Below, piece by piece: positions 24,938 to 34,671 of a stretch of 42,190 nt of DNA (position 1 is the first letter of the stretch; every line of letters begins with the position of its first letter). The stretch comes from Edaphovirga cremea (GTDB taxonomy: Bacteria; Pseudomonadota; Gammaproteobacteria; Enterobacterales; Enterobacteriaceae), in NCBI RefSeq assembly GCF_003332275.1, contig NZ_QOVA01000029.1:1-42190 (forward strand). The letters run 5' to 3'. The position numbers were made by a program, and so were the translations under genes. Below the pieces are notes generated by a model, which did no database searches, was not told the DNA's origin, and saw nothing but the letters and a program-made list of their open reading frames with translations.

Positions 24938-25411
24938 CAGATTCTTTCGTCAATATACTGTGGTTGGATTATCACACTGAATTATAACGTGGCAACGTTA
25001 TCCAACGTCAACGCTGATAATAGTCATATATCGCGTCGCCCTGTTTAATAACCTGAGGGTTGATATAAGGCAAATCAACCTTGCGGAGGAAAAATATTTT
25101 TATCCTTATGTTTTATAATTGTTTTATTTCATTGAGCTAAAATGAGTATTATTTTCATTGCGTTATTTTTTGGTTGTAAATGCGAGGGGTAGACATATTT
25201 TGTGTGATTTTCCCACAATGGAGAGGTGATCCACTCCTCACACGAAAGGGAAATCAGGCATGAAATTTCTGACACATTGGCATAATATTTCCGGATAAGG
25301 TGTCCCTGCGATGCTGATATTTCACTCCCCGCTGTGAGGGAATGTTGCAATATATATCAGCACCGAATTTCTCCCATTTCTCATGGCAGAATGTTTTTAA
25401 TCACCGATCGT
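24938..25411. other. Intergenic region between dps and tam
   Basis: About 470 bases upstream of dps and downstream of tam. It is AT-rich in its first part. A 73-codon open frame on the minus strand (25129-25350) has no recognisable similarity, no strong ribosome-binding site and mixed composition, and I do not call it. No other structure was seen. Confidence 0.4.
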
Positions 25412-26188
25412 TTATATGCCTTTTTGCGCCACAATGAACAGCCGTGGAAAAGCCAGCAACACCCGGCCATCGGCGCGTGACGGGTACGCCCTGACGATCC
25501 CGGCGGTGTACTGCTCCAGAAATTCCTGCTGCTCGGATTCGTTGAGCGCATCGAGAAAAGGTCTGAGTCCGGTTGATCGCACCCACTCAACAATCGCCGA
25601 CGGAGAAGGCATGACGTGAAAATAGGTGGTGCGCCAGATATCGATACTGACCGAGTGCGCGGCCAGTAAATCGTAATAGCGATCGACGGATTCAATTTTT
25701 ACCCGCGTTGCCGCAGCGTCACCTATTTTGCTTTTCCAACTGTCACTGCCCGCCACGTCGCGCATTACCCGATGGCTCGGCTCTTCACGATTATCCGGCA
25801 TCTGGATAGCCAGTATGCCGCGTGATGAGAGCTGCGCCATCAAATGCGGCAGCAATTGGACGTGATCGCCTACCCATTGCAGGGACGCGTTGGCATAAAT
25901 GATGTCCTGTGGCGCGTCGGCCTGCCAGTGGCTGATATCAGCCTGGATAAATCGGCAGTCCGGCAGGCGCTTGCGTGCGCTGGCGAGCATGGCGGACGAG
26001 CTGTCGATACCGGTAATCGTGGCGTCGGGAAAGCGCCTGACCAGCAGTTCGGTAGAGTTACCCGGCCCGCAGCCCAGATCGGTTACCCGTTTGGCGGTGG
26101 CATTCTCGATTCTGGTCAGCAGCTCGTGCGCGGGACGGGTTCTTTCAGCTTCAAATTGACGATAAAGGTCGGGATTCCAATCCTGCAT
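25412..26188 (-). CDS. tam: Trans-aconitate 2-methyltransferase Tam
   Basis: A 258-residue class I SAM-dependent methyltransferase (E. coli Tam 252). It begins [20 protein letters not shown], the diagnostic Tam N-terminus. SAM motif I is [14 protein letters not shown] (about 36-49), and [12 protein letters not shown] corresponds to the motif after strand 4. It methylates trans-aconitate, a spontaneous by-product of the citrate cycle. It is a single gene, divergent from the P-loop kinase. Confidence 0.92.
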   Translation of the reverse strand: MQDWNPDLYRQFEAERTRPAHELLTRIENATAKRVTDLGCGPGNSTELLVRRFPDATITGIDSSSAMLASARKRLPDCRFIQADISHWQADAPQDIIYANASLQWVGDHVQLLPHLMAQLSSRGILAIQMPDNREEPSHRVMRDVAGSDSWKSKIGDAAATRVKIESVDRYYDLLAAHSVSIDIWRTTYFHVMPSPSAIVEWVRSTGLRPFLDALNESEQQEFLEQYTAGIVRAYPSRADGRVLLAFPRLFIVAQKGI

Positions 26189-26370
26189 GGTGCGGCTCCG
26201 CGATGGCTAAGGTTGAGCCTAATGTGATAGCCGGACTGATCGCATTGAGCAAGTGAAGAATAGTAACGATCGTCGCATTTCTGTGATTAAACCATGAAAA
26301 CAGTATGAATTTGTACGGTTGAGCCGCTAAAATATGTGCCCATTTTTTGGACGGCGAGCCGGGACAGACG

Positions 26371-26922
26371 ATGAAAATTAATGTGATAGGCACCAGCGGC
26401 AGCGGTAAAAGCACCTTGGCCAGGCGTTTGGCGCAGGCACTGGCGATCCCTTACATTGAAATGGATAAAATCTACTGGCGCAAAGACTGGACGTTCACCC
26501 CCAAAGAAGAATTTGTGCAGCAGGTGGCGCAGGCGTTGGAAATACCCGACTGGGTGCTGGACGGCAACTATAAACGCACCCAGGAAATGAAATGGCGGGA
26601 CGTTGATTGGGTGGTGTGGGTCGATTACGGTTTTTGTCGCACGCTGTGGCAAGCCGTGCGCCGTGCGACAACTCGCCTCTGGCGTCATCAGGAGCTCTGG
26701 CCCGACACCGGCAACTACGAAACATTGCAACGTTTGCTTTTTAGTCGCGAGTCGATCGTTTTATGGACGATAAAAACCTATCGACCGAACCGCGACAAAT
26801 ATCTGCGCATGATGGCGGATCCGCGCAACTCGCATATTCGCTTTATTCACCTGCGCTGTCCGGCAGATACCGAGCGTTTTGTTGCGTCGGTGGCGAATCA
26901 CACCGTCAACCCTGGCTCTTGA
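26371..26922 (+). CDS. P-loop nucleoside-kinase-like protein (adenylate kinase family)
   Basis: A 183-residue cytoplasmic protein with Walker [10 protein letters not shown] at residues 7-15, followed by LARRLAQALAIPYIEMDKIY, WVLDGNYKRT and a FIHLRCPADTERF end. This is the layout of the small FlaR/topology-modulation-like P-loop kinases. The substrate is unknown. The ATG at 26371 starts exactly at the beta-strand before the P-loop; a TTG at 26347 would add eight residues. No strong ribosome-binding site. Confidence 0.8.
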   Translation: MKINVIGTSGSGKSTLARRLAQALAIPYIEMDKIYWRKDWTFTPKEEFVQQVAQALEIPDWVLDGNYKRTQEMKWRDVDWVVWVDYGFCRTLWQAVRRATTRLWRHQELWPDTGNYETLQRLLFSRESIVLWTIKTYRPNRDKYLRMMADPRNSHIRFIHLRCPADTERFVASVANHTVNPGS

Positions 26923-26972
26923 TTTGCCCGCTGAACAGTACCGCATCCAGCCGATCGATTCTTGCCGCGCAG

Positions 26973-27467
26973 TTATTGCAAAAACCGGTGCATAATCAAT
27001 GCGTCAACCAGTCCTGCTTCGCGGTGCTGGTAGGCTTTGGGGACGGTACCAATTACGCTGAATCCCAGTTTTTTCCACAGGGCGATGGCTCGCGTATTGG
27101 TACTGACCACAAAATTGAACTGTATCGCGGTAAAGCCCAACGCCCGCGCCTGCTGCAAACAGTGTTCACCCAGCAAGCGGCCCAGCCCGGCACCGCGCTG
27201 GGCGGCATCCACCATGAACGAGGCATTCGCGACGTGCGATCCCAGATCGCGCTGGTTGGCGACCAGTTTGTACATCCCCACGATCCTTTCATCTGACCCT
27301 GTCGTCAGCGCGACGTAACAGCGCACGCCGGGGGCGAACCAATAGGCAAACGCATCTTCACGGGAGGTATCCGGGGCAAAAACGTAGGTGTCTGCCCCGG
27401 CGATTACATGCTGAAACAGGGGCCACATTTGATCGAAGTCAGTGGGCGTAGCGATGCGAATTTGCAT
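26973..27467 (-). CDS. GNAT-family N-acetyltransferase
   Basis: A 164-residue single GNAT domain. Motif A is seen in AQRGAGLGRLLGEHCLQQA, binding acetyl-CoA, followed by the motif B segment NTRAIALWKKLGF. The family acetylates amines of small molecules or proteins; the target is unknown. AAGGAG precedes the ATG. It lies 30 bases after rhtA on the same strand, so the two are probably co-transcribed, which may hint at an amino-acid-like substrate (inference). Confidence 0.85.
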   Translation of the reverse strand: MQIRIATPTDFDQMWPLFQHVIAGADTYVFAPDTSREDAFAYWFAPGVRCYVALTTGSDERIVGMYKLVANQRDLGSHVANASFMVDAAQRGAGLGRLLGEHCLQQARALGFTAIQFNFVVSTNTRAIALWKKLGFSVIGTVPKAYQHREAGLVDALIMHRFLQ

Positions 27468-27497
27468 GATGGCTCCTTACGGTGAATAAGCGGGGAT

Positions 27498-28415
27498 TTA
27501 CTTTTTAACGTGCTGATGACGTGGTTTGGTATCCACATCCTGAATGTTTGGCTTGGGTTTTATGGTCATTGTCGCGCCCATCGAGGCGCTGATGATAGCA
27601 GCCAACGCCAGCCATTGCGTCAGCGTCAGGTGTTCATTCAGAAAGATCATGCCGGATAGCGCCGCCATGGCCGGTTCAATGCTCATCAAGGTGCCGAAAG
27701 TGCGGGTAGGGAGGCGGGTCAGCGCCACCATTTCCAGCGAATAGGGCAATGCACTGGAAAGCACGGCGACGGCCAGCGCCAGAGGCAATAGCGACGGGCT
27801 GAAAATCGCCAGCCCGGATTGCATGATCCCAATCGGGCAAAATATCAGCGCGCCAACCAGCGAACCCAATGCCACCGTTCCGTGGCCATTATTGCTGCCC
27901 GCCTTCTGACCGGCAATAATATATACCGCCCAACAGGCGCCGGCCCCTAGCGCAAAGAGCGCCCCGGATACATCAATACTGCCGATATTCTCGCCGAGCG
28001 GTAACAGGAAGTACAAACCAAGCACCGCCAGCGTCACCCATAAGAAATCAATCGGGCGCCGAGAGGAAAGCATCGAGACGGCCAACGGCCCGGTGAACTC
28101 CAGCGCGACCGCAATACCCAGCGGCACGGTACGGATGGACATATAAAACAGATAGTTCATGCTGCCCAGCGCCAGTCCATAGACCAGCAGCGGCAGGCGG
28201 TTGCCTGGGCTCAGGCGCATTCGCCACGGTTTGAAAATGGCAAAAAGAATCAATGTCCCCAGACCGAGACGCAGTGCGGTAATGCCCGGTGCGCCGACCA
28301 ATGGGAACAGCAACTTGGCCAGAGAGGCGCCACCCTGAATCGAGATCATCGCTATCACCAGAAGCGTGACGGGTAATAGCGGAGACGGGGAGGTAGATTT
28401 CAACAACGTGGACAT
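27498..28415 (-). CDS. rhtA: Threonine/homoserine exporter RhtA
   Basis: A 305-residue inner-membrane exporter of the EamA superfamily with ten predicted helices (E. coli RhtA 295). IQGGASLAKLLFPLVGAPGI near the start, SMNYLFYMSIRTVPLGIAVA and ALPYSLEMVALTRLPTRTFG are as expected for RhtA. It exports threonine and homoserine and adjoins ompX as in E. coli. The C-terminus has an extra histidine/lysine-rich tail (PRHQHVKK). It is followed by a GNAT gene on the same strand. Confidence 0.93.
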   Translation of the reverse strand: MSTLLKSTSPSPLLPVTLLVIAMISIQGGASLAKLLFPLVGAPGITALRLGLGTLILFAIFKPWRMRLSPGNRLPLLVYGLALGSMNYLFYMSIRTVPLGIAVALEFTGPLAVSMLSSRRPIDFLWVTLAVLGLYFLLPLGENIGSIDVSGALFALGAGACWAVYIIAGQKAGSNNGHGTVALGSLVGALIFCPIGIMQSGLAIFSPSLLPLALAVAVLSSALPYSLEMVALTRLPTRTFGTLMSIEPAMAALSGMIFLNEHLTLTQWLALAAIISASMGATMTIKPKPNIQDVDTKPRHQHVKK

Positions 28416-28801
28416 CCCTTTAGCCTTTTCTTACAGACACTAACGCGGATACCGCCCGGTCGTGCTGTAGCGAACATGAAAAATGACAGTGTAAAGGAAT
28501 TGCTTACTGAGTTGTGGGATTTACGTAAACATTTTTTTAACAGTTCAACAGGAGGAACTCGTTGTAATCGATGGTTTTTTAGACAATCTTGTAAGAATCA
28601 TCCGCATTCGGTAAAAAGTTCCATAAAAAACGAGGATAAAGAAAATCCGAAAAAGTGCTTTTTTTTAAGAAGATACACCGTGCTAGAAACCTCCTGTTAC
28701 ACGATAGGATCGTTTAGACATCTTATAAGAGGGAGAGTTTCCCCCTATTTTTTGTTATATTTATGTCGTGAAGGTAATTAATTTTCTCATTTGAGGTGGG
28801 T
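28416..28801. other. rhtA-ompX divergent intergenic region
   Basis: About 385 bases that must hold the rhtA and ompX promoters and the ompX leader. A 101-codon frame (28476-28781) has no family likeness, unlikely composition (Cys, Lys and Phe rich) and would sit in the ompX leader; I do not call it. AT-rich segments and runs of T (28529-28536, 28670-28677) are the only visible structure. Confidence 0.4.
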
Positions 28802-29320
28802 ATGAAAAAAATTGCATGTCTTTCAGCTTTAGCTTGCGTATTAGCTATCGGCGCAACCAGCGCATTTGCAGGTCAGAGTACGGTTACCGGTGGTTACGCG
28901 CAGGGTGATGCGCAAGGCGTTATCAACAAAGCCAAAGGTTTCAACTTAAAATACCGCTATGAATTCGACAACAGCAATCCACTGGGTGTAATCGGTTCTT
29001 TCACCTACATTACTCGAAACGAAAATAGCAATGGCGAATACATCAAGGGCCAGTACTACGGTATCACCGCAGGTCCTGCTTACCGTCTGAATGACTGGGC
29101 AAGCATCTATGGTGTTGTTGGTTTCGGTACAGGTCAATTCGACTTCCGTGACAACGACAACAGCACCAAGAACCGCAACAGCGATGTGGGCGTTTCTTAC
29201 GGTGCGGGTCTGCAGTTCAATCCAATGGAAAACGTGGCGCTTGACGTTTCCTACGAACAAAGCCGTATCCGCAGCGTGGATGTCGGTACCTGGATCGCAG
29301 GTGTAGGTTACCGTTTCTAA
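28802..29320 (+). CDS. ompX: Outer-membrane protein OmpX (Ail/Lom family)
   Basis: A 172-residue outer-membrane eight-stranded barrel (E. coli OmpX 171). The signal peptide ends SAFA at residue 23. Strands include STVTGGYAQGDAQG, FNLKYRYEFDNSNPLGVIGS and a C-terminal VGTWIAGVGYRF with final phenylalanine. GAGGTGGG precedes the ATG at 28802; an ATG two codons upstream is too close. OmpX is linked to envelope stress, adhesion and complement resistance in this family. A strong terminator follows. Confidence 0.96.
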   Translation: MKKIACLSALACVLAIGATSAFAGQSTVTGGYAQGDAQGVINKAKGFNLKYRYEFDNSNPLGVIGSFTYITRNENSNGEYIKGQYYGITAGPAYRLNDWASIYGVVGFGTGQFDFRDNDNSTKNRNSDVGVSYGAGLQFNPMENVALDVSYEQSRIRSVDVGTWIAGVGYRF

Positions 29321-29349
29321 GGCCCCTGGCCTGATAACGTAATCTCAGC

Positions 29350-29374
29350 AAAACGGCCCTTTTCGGGCCGTTTT
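29350..29374 (+). terminator. Rho-independent terminator of ompX
   Basis: AAAACGGCCC (29350-29359) and GGGCCGTTTT (29365-29374) form a perfect 10-bp stem around TTTTC, ending in the T-run. Confidence 0.92.
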
Positions 29375-29382
29375 CTATTATC

Positions 29383-29438
29383 CTCAAAGCAATACATTCT
29401 CAAAGCCATGCATTCTCAAAGCCAGGCATTCTCAAAGC
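29383..29438. repeat. 16-bp tandem repeat downstream of ompX
   Basis: CTCAAAGCAATACATT, CTCAAAGCCATGCATT, CTCAAAGCCAGGCATT and a half unit CTCAAAGC follow in tandem at 16-base intervals. Non-coding; probably slippage-derived. Confidence 0.85.
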
Positions 29439-29492
29439 AGTCTACAACGAAGTATTGTTTTCCTCCGTTATCCCGCTCCTGCACAGTGACAG

Positions 29493-30110
29493 TTACATCG
29501 GTGGGATGGTGCCATCTTTACCGGCAGAGACGCCACGGGCGATCAGATTACCCTGGGTATCTTTCTGTGCGGACACAATGACATGGACGCCCGGCTTCAG
29601 CAGGCTGCGATCGCTGGGATAGATCGTCACGATCGGGACATTGTCAGGAACCACCACCGTCTTCTCTTTATCACCATATTTCAGGGTGAGGGTTCGTCCC
29701 TGGGTATTGACCAATTTCCCGACGGTGCCGTTGGTCATGGTATTCATGCTGCCATCGGCTGATTCAAACGGCCTGAAACCTTCGCCGCTGCCGCGCAGGC
29801 TCGGGGCAAAAACGTGCACCTCCAGCGCCTTCAGCGTGCCGTCAGATTGGGGGACAGCGGCTGTGCCGATAAAACTGTCGGTTTTGATATCCTCAATTTT
29901 ACCTTTCACGACGCCATTGACGCGGGTTTTGTCGGTGAGTTGTACGCTGATTTTTTCACCTTTGCGATCGGTGATTTGCATTGACGTCTCGTTGACCGAA
30001 TCGATGGTTCCACGCAGCGGGGCGACCGCATTTTCCTCTGCTTTGACGAGGCCGCTGCACAGCAGCAACGAGCCGAGCAACAGGCTGGCCAGTTTCGGGA
30101 CTGAATTCAT
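29493..30110 (-). CDS. Secreted protein of unknown function (DUF5666-like)
   Basis: A 205-residue exported protein. The signal peptide covers residues 1-23 or so (LASLLLGSLLLCSGLVKA). The mature part has two similar beta-rich segments: LRGTIDSVNETSMQITDRKG...VNGVVKG and VGKLVNTQGRTLTLKYGDKE, each resembling the short OB-like barrels of DUF5666. Function unknown. I chose the ATG at 30110 (MNSVPKLASLL), with AGGAGATAAAG just upstream; the 67-residue extension is not secretion-like. It stands alone between ompX and the phosphodiesterase gene. Confidence 0.75.
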   Translation of the reverse strand: MNSVPKLASLLLGSLLLCSGLVKAEENAVAPLRGTIDSVNETSMQITDRKGEKISVQLTDKTRVNGVVKGKIEDIKTDSFIGTAAVPQSDGTLKALEVHVFAPSLRGSGEGFRPFESADGSMNTMTNGTVGKLVNTQGRTLTLKYGDKEKTVVVPDNVPIVTIYPSDRSLLKPGVHVIVSAQKDTQGNLIARGVSAGKDGTIPPM

Positions 30111-30381
30111 CTTTATCTCCTGCTTGAACGAGGGCGGGCACGGAGAGAACCATTTCGCTCCATGGCGGATTAAGCGTGGCCTAAAAATCGCCAAGGGGTT
30201 CGATGAAGCGCCAACAATTTTGTCATCAAAGGTTTCTACCGGAAATGTCTGAGCGGCAGTCAAATAAGGGAAATGGCCTATACTCTTGCCAACACCAGAA
30301 ATCAGGCGCATCAGCCAATAACTATTTTGTTATTAACCAGCCGTTAATAACGACCAGACTTTTTAGGGATTTACTTTATAG

Positions 30382-31470
30382 ATGGATTATTTGCGTAGCA
30401 CGTTCGTTATTTTAACCGTGATTATGACCATTCTGACGCTATTGCCCTTTTGGCGGAATCAGGCGTGGTGGGTGCGAGTCTGGGATTTTCCCCGCTTACA
30501 GATGGCGACGCTGTCGCTGCTGTTTTTCCTGACAGAAATGGCACTGATGCCATTCGGTGGCCCGGCGGCGCAAATCGTTATTGTCCTTTCCATGGCCTGC
30601 GCGATTTACCACGCCCTGTGGATTTTGCCTTACACGCGTTTGTACCCAAAACAGGTGCGGGCGTCGCGCCTGAACAATCTGCCGACGCTTAAAATCGTGA
30701 CGGCCAATGTGCTGATGACCAACCAGCAAAGCGATAAACTGTTGGCGCTCGTTGAACAACATCAGCCCGATATTCTGGTGACACTGGAGACCGATCTCTG
30801 GTGGCAGGCGCAGCTCAATGTATTGGAAAACGACTATCAGCACACCCTGAAATGCCCGCAGGACAATCTGTATGGCATGCACGTCTATTCCCGTCTGCCC
30901 ATGCAGGACCCGCTGATCCAGTGTGTGGTGGCCGAGGGTATTCCATCGATGCATTTTCGCGTCACGCTGGACTCGGGTGATGAGGTGGTTTTGCATTGCC
31001 TGCACCCGATGCCGCCGAGTCCGACGGAGGACGACGAGTCAACCAATCGTGATGGCGAGCTCGTCGCTGTCGGGCACACTGCGGCGAGGGCGAGTTTTCC
31101 GACTGTCGTCACGGGCGATCTGAATGACGTGGCGTGGTCACGCACCACCCGCTTGTTTATGAAGATCAGCGGACTGCTCGATCCGCGCCGTGGCCGTGGA
31201 ATGTTCAATACATTTCATGCCACTTTTCACTTCCTGCGCTGGCCGCTGGATCACGTTTTCCACAGTAAAGACTTCACGCTGCGCGATCTGCAACGCCTGC
31301 CGGAAATAGGCTCCGATCACTTCCCGATATTGGTCGAGTTGGCGCTGAATCCGCGCGTAGGCAAGGGGCAGCGGGGACTGGAGATTGAACCGGGAGATCA
31401 GTTTGAAGCGCGGGAAAAAATGAACAATGCGGGCGTCAAAAGCCGTCATGTGCATACTGCGGAAAATTAG
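30382..31470 (+). CDS. Endonuclease/exonuclease/phosphatase (EEP) family protein, membrane-anchored
   Basis: A 362-residue protein. Three hydrophobic segments occupy the first ~85 residues, so it is inner-membrane anchored. The EEP domain follows: TANVLMTNQQ (motif with the catalytic Asn), LVTLETDLWW (metal Glu), VVTGDLNDVAWS (GDLND, catalytic Asp/Asn) and the closing GSDHFPI (SDH). All key residues are present. The substrate may be a phosphodiester on lipid or nucleic acid, not known. The C-terminus (last ~40 residues) is charged. A short leader precedes it without a clear ribosome-binding site. Confidence 0.85.
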   Translation: MDYLRSTFVILTVIMTILTLLPFWRNQAWWVRVWDFPRLQMATLSLLFFLTEMALMPFGGPAAQIVIVLSMACAIYHALWILPYTRLYPKQVRASRLNNLPTLKIVTANVLMTNQQSDKLLALVEQHQPDILVTLETDLWWQAQLNVLENDYQHTLKCPQDNLYGMHVYSRLPMQDPLIQCVVAEGIPSMHFRVTLDSGDEVVLHCLHPMPPSPTEDDESTNRDGELVAVGHTAARASFPTVVTGDLNDVAWSRTTRLFMKISGLLDPRRGRGMFNTFHATFHFLRWPLDHVFHSKDFTLRDLQRLPEIGSDHFPILVELALNPRVGKGQRGLEIEPGDQFEAREKMNNAGVKSRHVHTAEN

Positions 31471-31502
31471 CGTTGCGATGCGGGGTTTGCAAACGGAAAA
31501 AT

Positions 31503-31536
31503 AAAAAAAGCACCCACAAAACCGCAATGTGGGTGC
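31503..31536 (-). terminator. Rho-independent terminator of betT
   Basis: GCACCCACA (31510-31518) and TGTGGGTGC (31528-31536) form a 9-bp stem. On the minus strand it is followed by seven Ts. Confidence 0.88.
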
Positions 31537-31605
31537 CCTGTCCCTAATTCAGTGTGGCTGCCATCGGGCGAGATTCATAAGCACTATAACGCCATAGATC
31601 TGCGG

Positions 31606-33645
31606 TTACTGATCGGGGAAAATCAGCGTATTTCCCGGTGCTTCGCTTTGAATATGCAGGAAGTTCAGGTGACGCTCATACTGGTCAAGAATGTCATTGA
31701 TGATCTGCTCTTTGCTGTAATCCATCAAATCATTGCCCTGTGTGCCCTCAAGCAGGTAGGTTTCGAGACGGTAATAGTGCGATTTGCCCGAGCGTGCGCG
31801 ATAGGTGAATGCCGGAACGGAATAGCGATGCGGCCAGATCTGGTAAACGAAGTTCTGTTCATCGCCCAGACGCACCAGCAGTTCCAGATGATTCAGCCGC
31901 TCGTCATCTTTCGGTGGCAGTTCGTTGAATTGCACTTTGGCGCCGCGCAGCGCCAACTCCCGTGCCACCTCCTGCATGGCTGGGCGACACACGGTATCGA
32001 GCATTTTCATTGTGTAGGTCGTGCCAGGGTAATTCATTACCCGCGACAAACGTTGCTTCCAGTTCAGCACTTCATCGCCAGACACTGGCGTAGGGGCGGG
32101 CGTTTGCTGTGAACTGGCTTTGCGGTAATCCTCAACTTTCAATGATTTGTACAATCCTGCCATGACGAAGAAAATCACAAAGCTGAACGGCAGCCCCATA
32201 ATCACCGTCGCGTTTTGCAGGGCGGTGACACCGTCGGTCATCAGCATGCCCAGCGTCAGTAAGCCAATCGTCACCGACCAGAAGATGCGCAGCCAGGTAG
32301 GGGAATCATTATTGATATCGGCCAGACGGGAGGTGAAATTCCCCAGCACCAGCGAACCAGAATCCGCCGATGTGACGTAAAACAGCAGGCCGGTGATGGT
32401 CGCAACAGAGGCGCTCAGGGTAAATCCGGGATACTGCGCCAACAGGCTATAGAAACCGCGTTCCGGGAACTCCATCACTTCGTTGGCAAACGCGATGTTG
32501 CCATGAATGATCTGGTACAGCGCGCTATTGCCGAAAATCGACAGCCAGAGCAGGGTAAAGACGAAAGGAATAATCAGCGTGCCAACCACAAATTGACGGA
32601 TTGTACGGCCACGAGAAATACGCGCCAGGAACAGACCAACAAACGGCGACCACGCCACCCACCACGCCCAGAAGAACAGCGTCCAGCTATTCATCCACTG
32701 GGTCGGGCGATCGAAGGCGAAACTGTTGAGCGTCATGCCCATAAAGCGATTGACGTAGTCACCCACGTTGAGCACCAGTGCATTGAGCAGGAACTCGGTG
32801 TCTCCCCAAAACAGCAGGAACAGGATCAATCCCAGCGCCAGCAAAACGTTAAGTTCCGAGAGAATACGGATGCCTTTGTTGACACCCGACGTCACGGACA
32901 CCGTTGCCATAATGACCGACAGCAGAATGAGCGCAGCCTGCACCGTCAGGTTTTCCGGGATATGGAACAGGACTTTCAGGCCGTAGTTAAGCTGTACCAC
33001 ACCGATCCCCAGCGTGGTGGCGATGCCGAAAATAGTCCCGACGACCGCCGCGATATCCACGCTATGGCCGATGGGGCCGTAGATTTTTTTGCCAAAGATC
33101 GGGTAGAGCGCCGAGCGGATGGTCAAGGGCAGGTTATAGCGATAACTGAAGTAACCGAGCGCAATTCCCATTAACGCATACATCGACCAGCCGGTCAGCC
33201 CGTAGTGGAACAGGGTCCAGACCATCGCCTGTCGCGCGGCTTCCAGCGTCTGTCCCTGACCTTCAGGTGGCATCATATATTGCGTTACTGGCTCAGCCAC
33301 CGAAAAGAACATCAGGTCGATGCCGATCCCCGCAGCGAACAGCATCGCTGCCCAACTCATCAGGCTGAATTCCGGTTTCGATTGCTCTGGCCCGAGCTTG
33401 ATTGAGCCATAACGCGACGTCGCGATGTAAATCACAAAGACGATATACAGCGTGGCCGCCAGCAGGTAGTACCAGCCAAACGTCGCTGATACCCAATTGA
33501 GCGCCACGCCGATCCCTTTATTGGAGAGATCGGTATAAAAAATAGTCATGAGACAGAACGCGAGAATCAACCCCGCGGACGTAAAGAACACCACTGGATT
33601 TAACGTATCTTTTTGCGGTTTTGTGTCGATGTCTGAAGCTGCCAT
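31606..33645 (-). CDS. betT: High-affinity choline transporter BetT (BCCT family)
   Basis: A 679-residue inner-membrane transporter of the betaine/choline/carnitine family, matching E. coli BetT (677). The tryptophan-rich BCCT signature is visible in NSWTLFFWAWWVAWSPFVG. There are about 12 helices (to ~510) and a long cytoplasmic C-terminal domain that senses osmolarity in E. coli BetT. It imports choline by proton symport for oxidation by BetA and BetB. It is divergent from betIBA; the shared region contains a BetI-type operator. It has its own strong terminator. Confidence 0.95.
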   Translation of the reverse strand: MAASDIDTKPQKDTLNPVVFFTSAGLILAFCLMTIFYTDLSNKGIGVALNWVSATFGWYYLLAATLYIVFVIYIATSRYGSIKLGPEQSKPEFSLMSWAAMLFAAGIGIDLMFFSVAEPVTQYMMPPEGQGQTLEAARQAMVWTLFHYGLTGWSMYALMGIALGYFSYRYNLPLTIRSALYPIFGKKIYGPIGHSVDIAAVVGTIFGIATTLGIGVVQLNYGLKVLFHIPENLTVQAALILLSVIMATVSVTSGVNKGIRILSELNVLLALGLILFLLFWGDTEFLLNALVLNVGDYVNRFMGMTLNSFAFDRPTQWMNSWTLFFWAWWVAWSPFVGLFLARISRGRTIRQFVVGTLIIPFVFTLLWLSIFGNSALYQIIHGNIAFANEVMEFPERGFYSLLAQYPGFTLSASVATITGLLFYVTSADSGSLVLGNFTSRLADINNDSPTWLRIFWSVTIGLLTLGMLMTDGVTALQNATVIMGLPFSFVIFFVMAGLYKSLKVEDYRKASSQQTPAPTPVSGDEVLNWKQRLSRVMNYPGTTYTMKMLDTVCRPAMQEVARELALRGAKVQFNELPPKDDERLNHLELLVRLGDEQNFVYQIWPHRYSVPAFTYRARSGKSHYYRLETYLLEGTQGNDLMDYSKEQIINDILDQYERHLNFLHIQSEAPGNTLIFPDQ

Positions 33646-33888
33646 CGTTTCCCCTGCACAAGTTTAAAAGGGCACTTGATGGTTAAGCGCGCCTTAGCGC
33701 ATATCAAGATAAAAAAGCCGATCACAGGAGATCCGCTGAGTACACTTGCCAGCAAATGCGTATGAAAAAAACACCGATCCAAACTGTTTCGTAGCAAGAT
33801 CCGTGGATTAACGCCTGAATATCAACAACATCCAATCAAATCCCATACAAATCGTTAACGTGTCGGTAATGAAATATATTCATTTTTA

Positions 33889-33902
33889 ATTGAACGTTCA
33901 AT
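33889..33902. promoter_or_regulatory. BetI operator between betT and betIBA
   Basis: ATTGAACGTTCAAT is a perfect 14-bp palindrome in the divergent region, 141 bases before betI. It has the form reported for BetI binding sites. It is flanked by AT-rich sequence likely to contain both promoters. Choline would release BetI and induce both units. Confidence 0.75.
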
Positions 33903-34042
33903 CAAAAAAAAGTTTAATGGAGTCAGTAGCAGGCCAAACGGTCGTCAAAAAAACCGTTGTTGATGTCAAAAAGCCGTCGTTGATCGCCAGGAAAAATCTT
34001 GCTGACGGCATTCATTGATTGAATTTATAGGAGTCGAGATCC

Positions 34043-34651
34043 GTGCCCAAGGTAGGAATGCAGCCGATCAGACGGCAGCAATTAATCGAGGCGACGCTGG
34101 CCGCCGTGAACGAAGTGGGGATGCACGACGCCTCCATTTCGCAGATTGCGCGTCGTGCGGGGGTCTCCAACGGTATCATCAGTCACTACTTCCGTGACAA
34201 GAATGGCCTGCTGGAAGCCACCATGCGCTATTTAATCAACCACCTTGGTGAATCGGTCAGGCAGCGCTTGCGGGCACAGACCGAAAACGCCCCACGGGCA
34301 CGATTGCGCGCTATCGCTGAAGGTAATTTCGACGATAGCCAGACCAACAGTGCGGCGATGAAAACCTGGCTGGCGTTTTGGGCGAGCAGCATGCACAGCC
34401 CGCAACTTCATCGGTTGCAGCAGGTGAATAGTCGCCGACTCTATTCAAATTTATGCGCTGAGTTCAGGCGCTGTCTACCGCGTGAGAAAGCGCGGCTCGC
34501 CGCCAAAGGTATGGCCGGTCTGATCGATGGATTGTGGTTGCGCAGTGCGTTGAGCGGGGAACGTTTCAACCGCCAGGAAGCACTACTGATTACCCATCAA
34601 TACATTGAGGATCAATTGGCCAGCGAGCATCAACCGAATGGCGTCCAGTAG
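34043..34651 (+). CDS. betI: Choline-responsive repressor BetI (TetR family)
   Basis: A 202-residue TetR-family repressor, close to E. coli BetI (195). The N-terminus reads [20 protein letters not shown], with the helix-turn-helix [20 protein letters not shown] and [11 protein letters not shown]. It starts with GTG at 34043, with AGGAG about 11 bases upstream. It represses betT and betIBA and responds to choline. It begins the betIBA operon; betB starts 20 bases after its stop. Confidence 0.94.
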   Translation: MPKVGMQPIRRQQLIEATLAAVNEVGMHDASISQIARRAGVSNGIISHYFRDKNGLLEATMRYLINHLGESVRQRLRAQTENAPRARLRAIAEGNFDDSQTNSAAMKTWLAFWASSMHSPQLHRLQQVNSRRLYSNLCAEFRRCLPREKARLAAKGMAGLIDGLWLRSALSGERFNRQEALLITHQYIEDQLASEHQPNGVQ

Positions 34652-34671
34652 TAAAAAAGACAGGAGAGACC

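Noticed and set aside
25129-25350. 73-codon open frame between dps and tam
   Set aside because: No recognisable family, no clear ribosome-binding site, unlikely composition.
28476-28781. 101-codon open frame upstream of ompX
   Set aside because: Cysteine- and lysine-rich random-looking sequence in the ompX leader, without family likeness.
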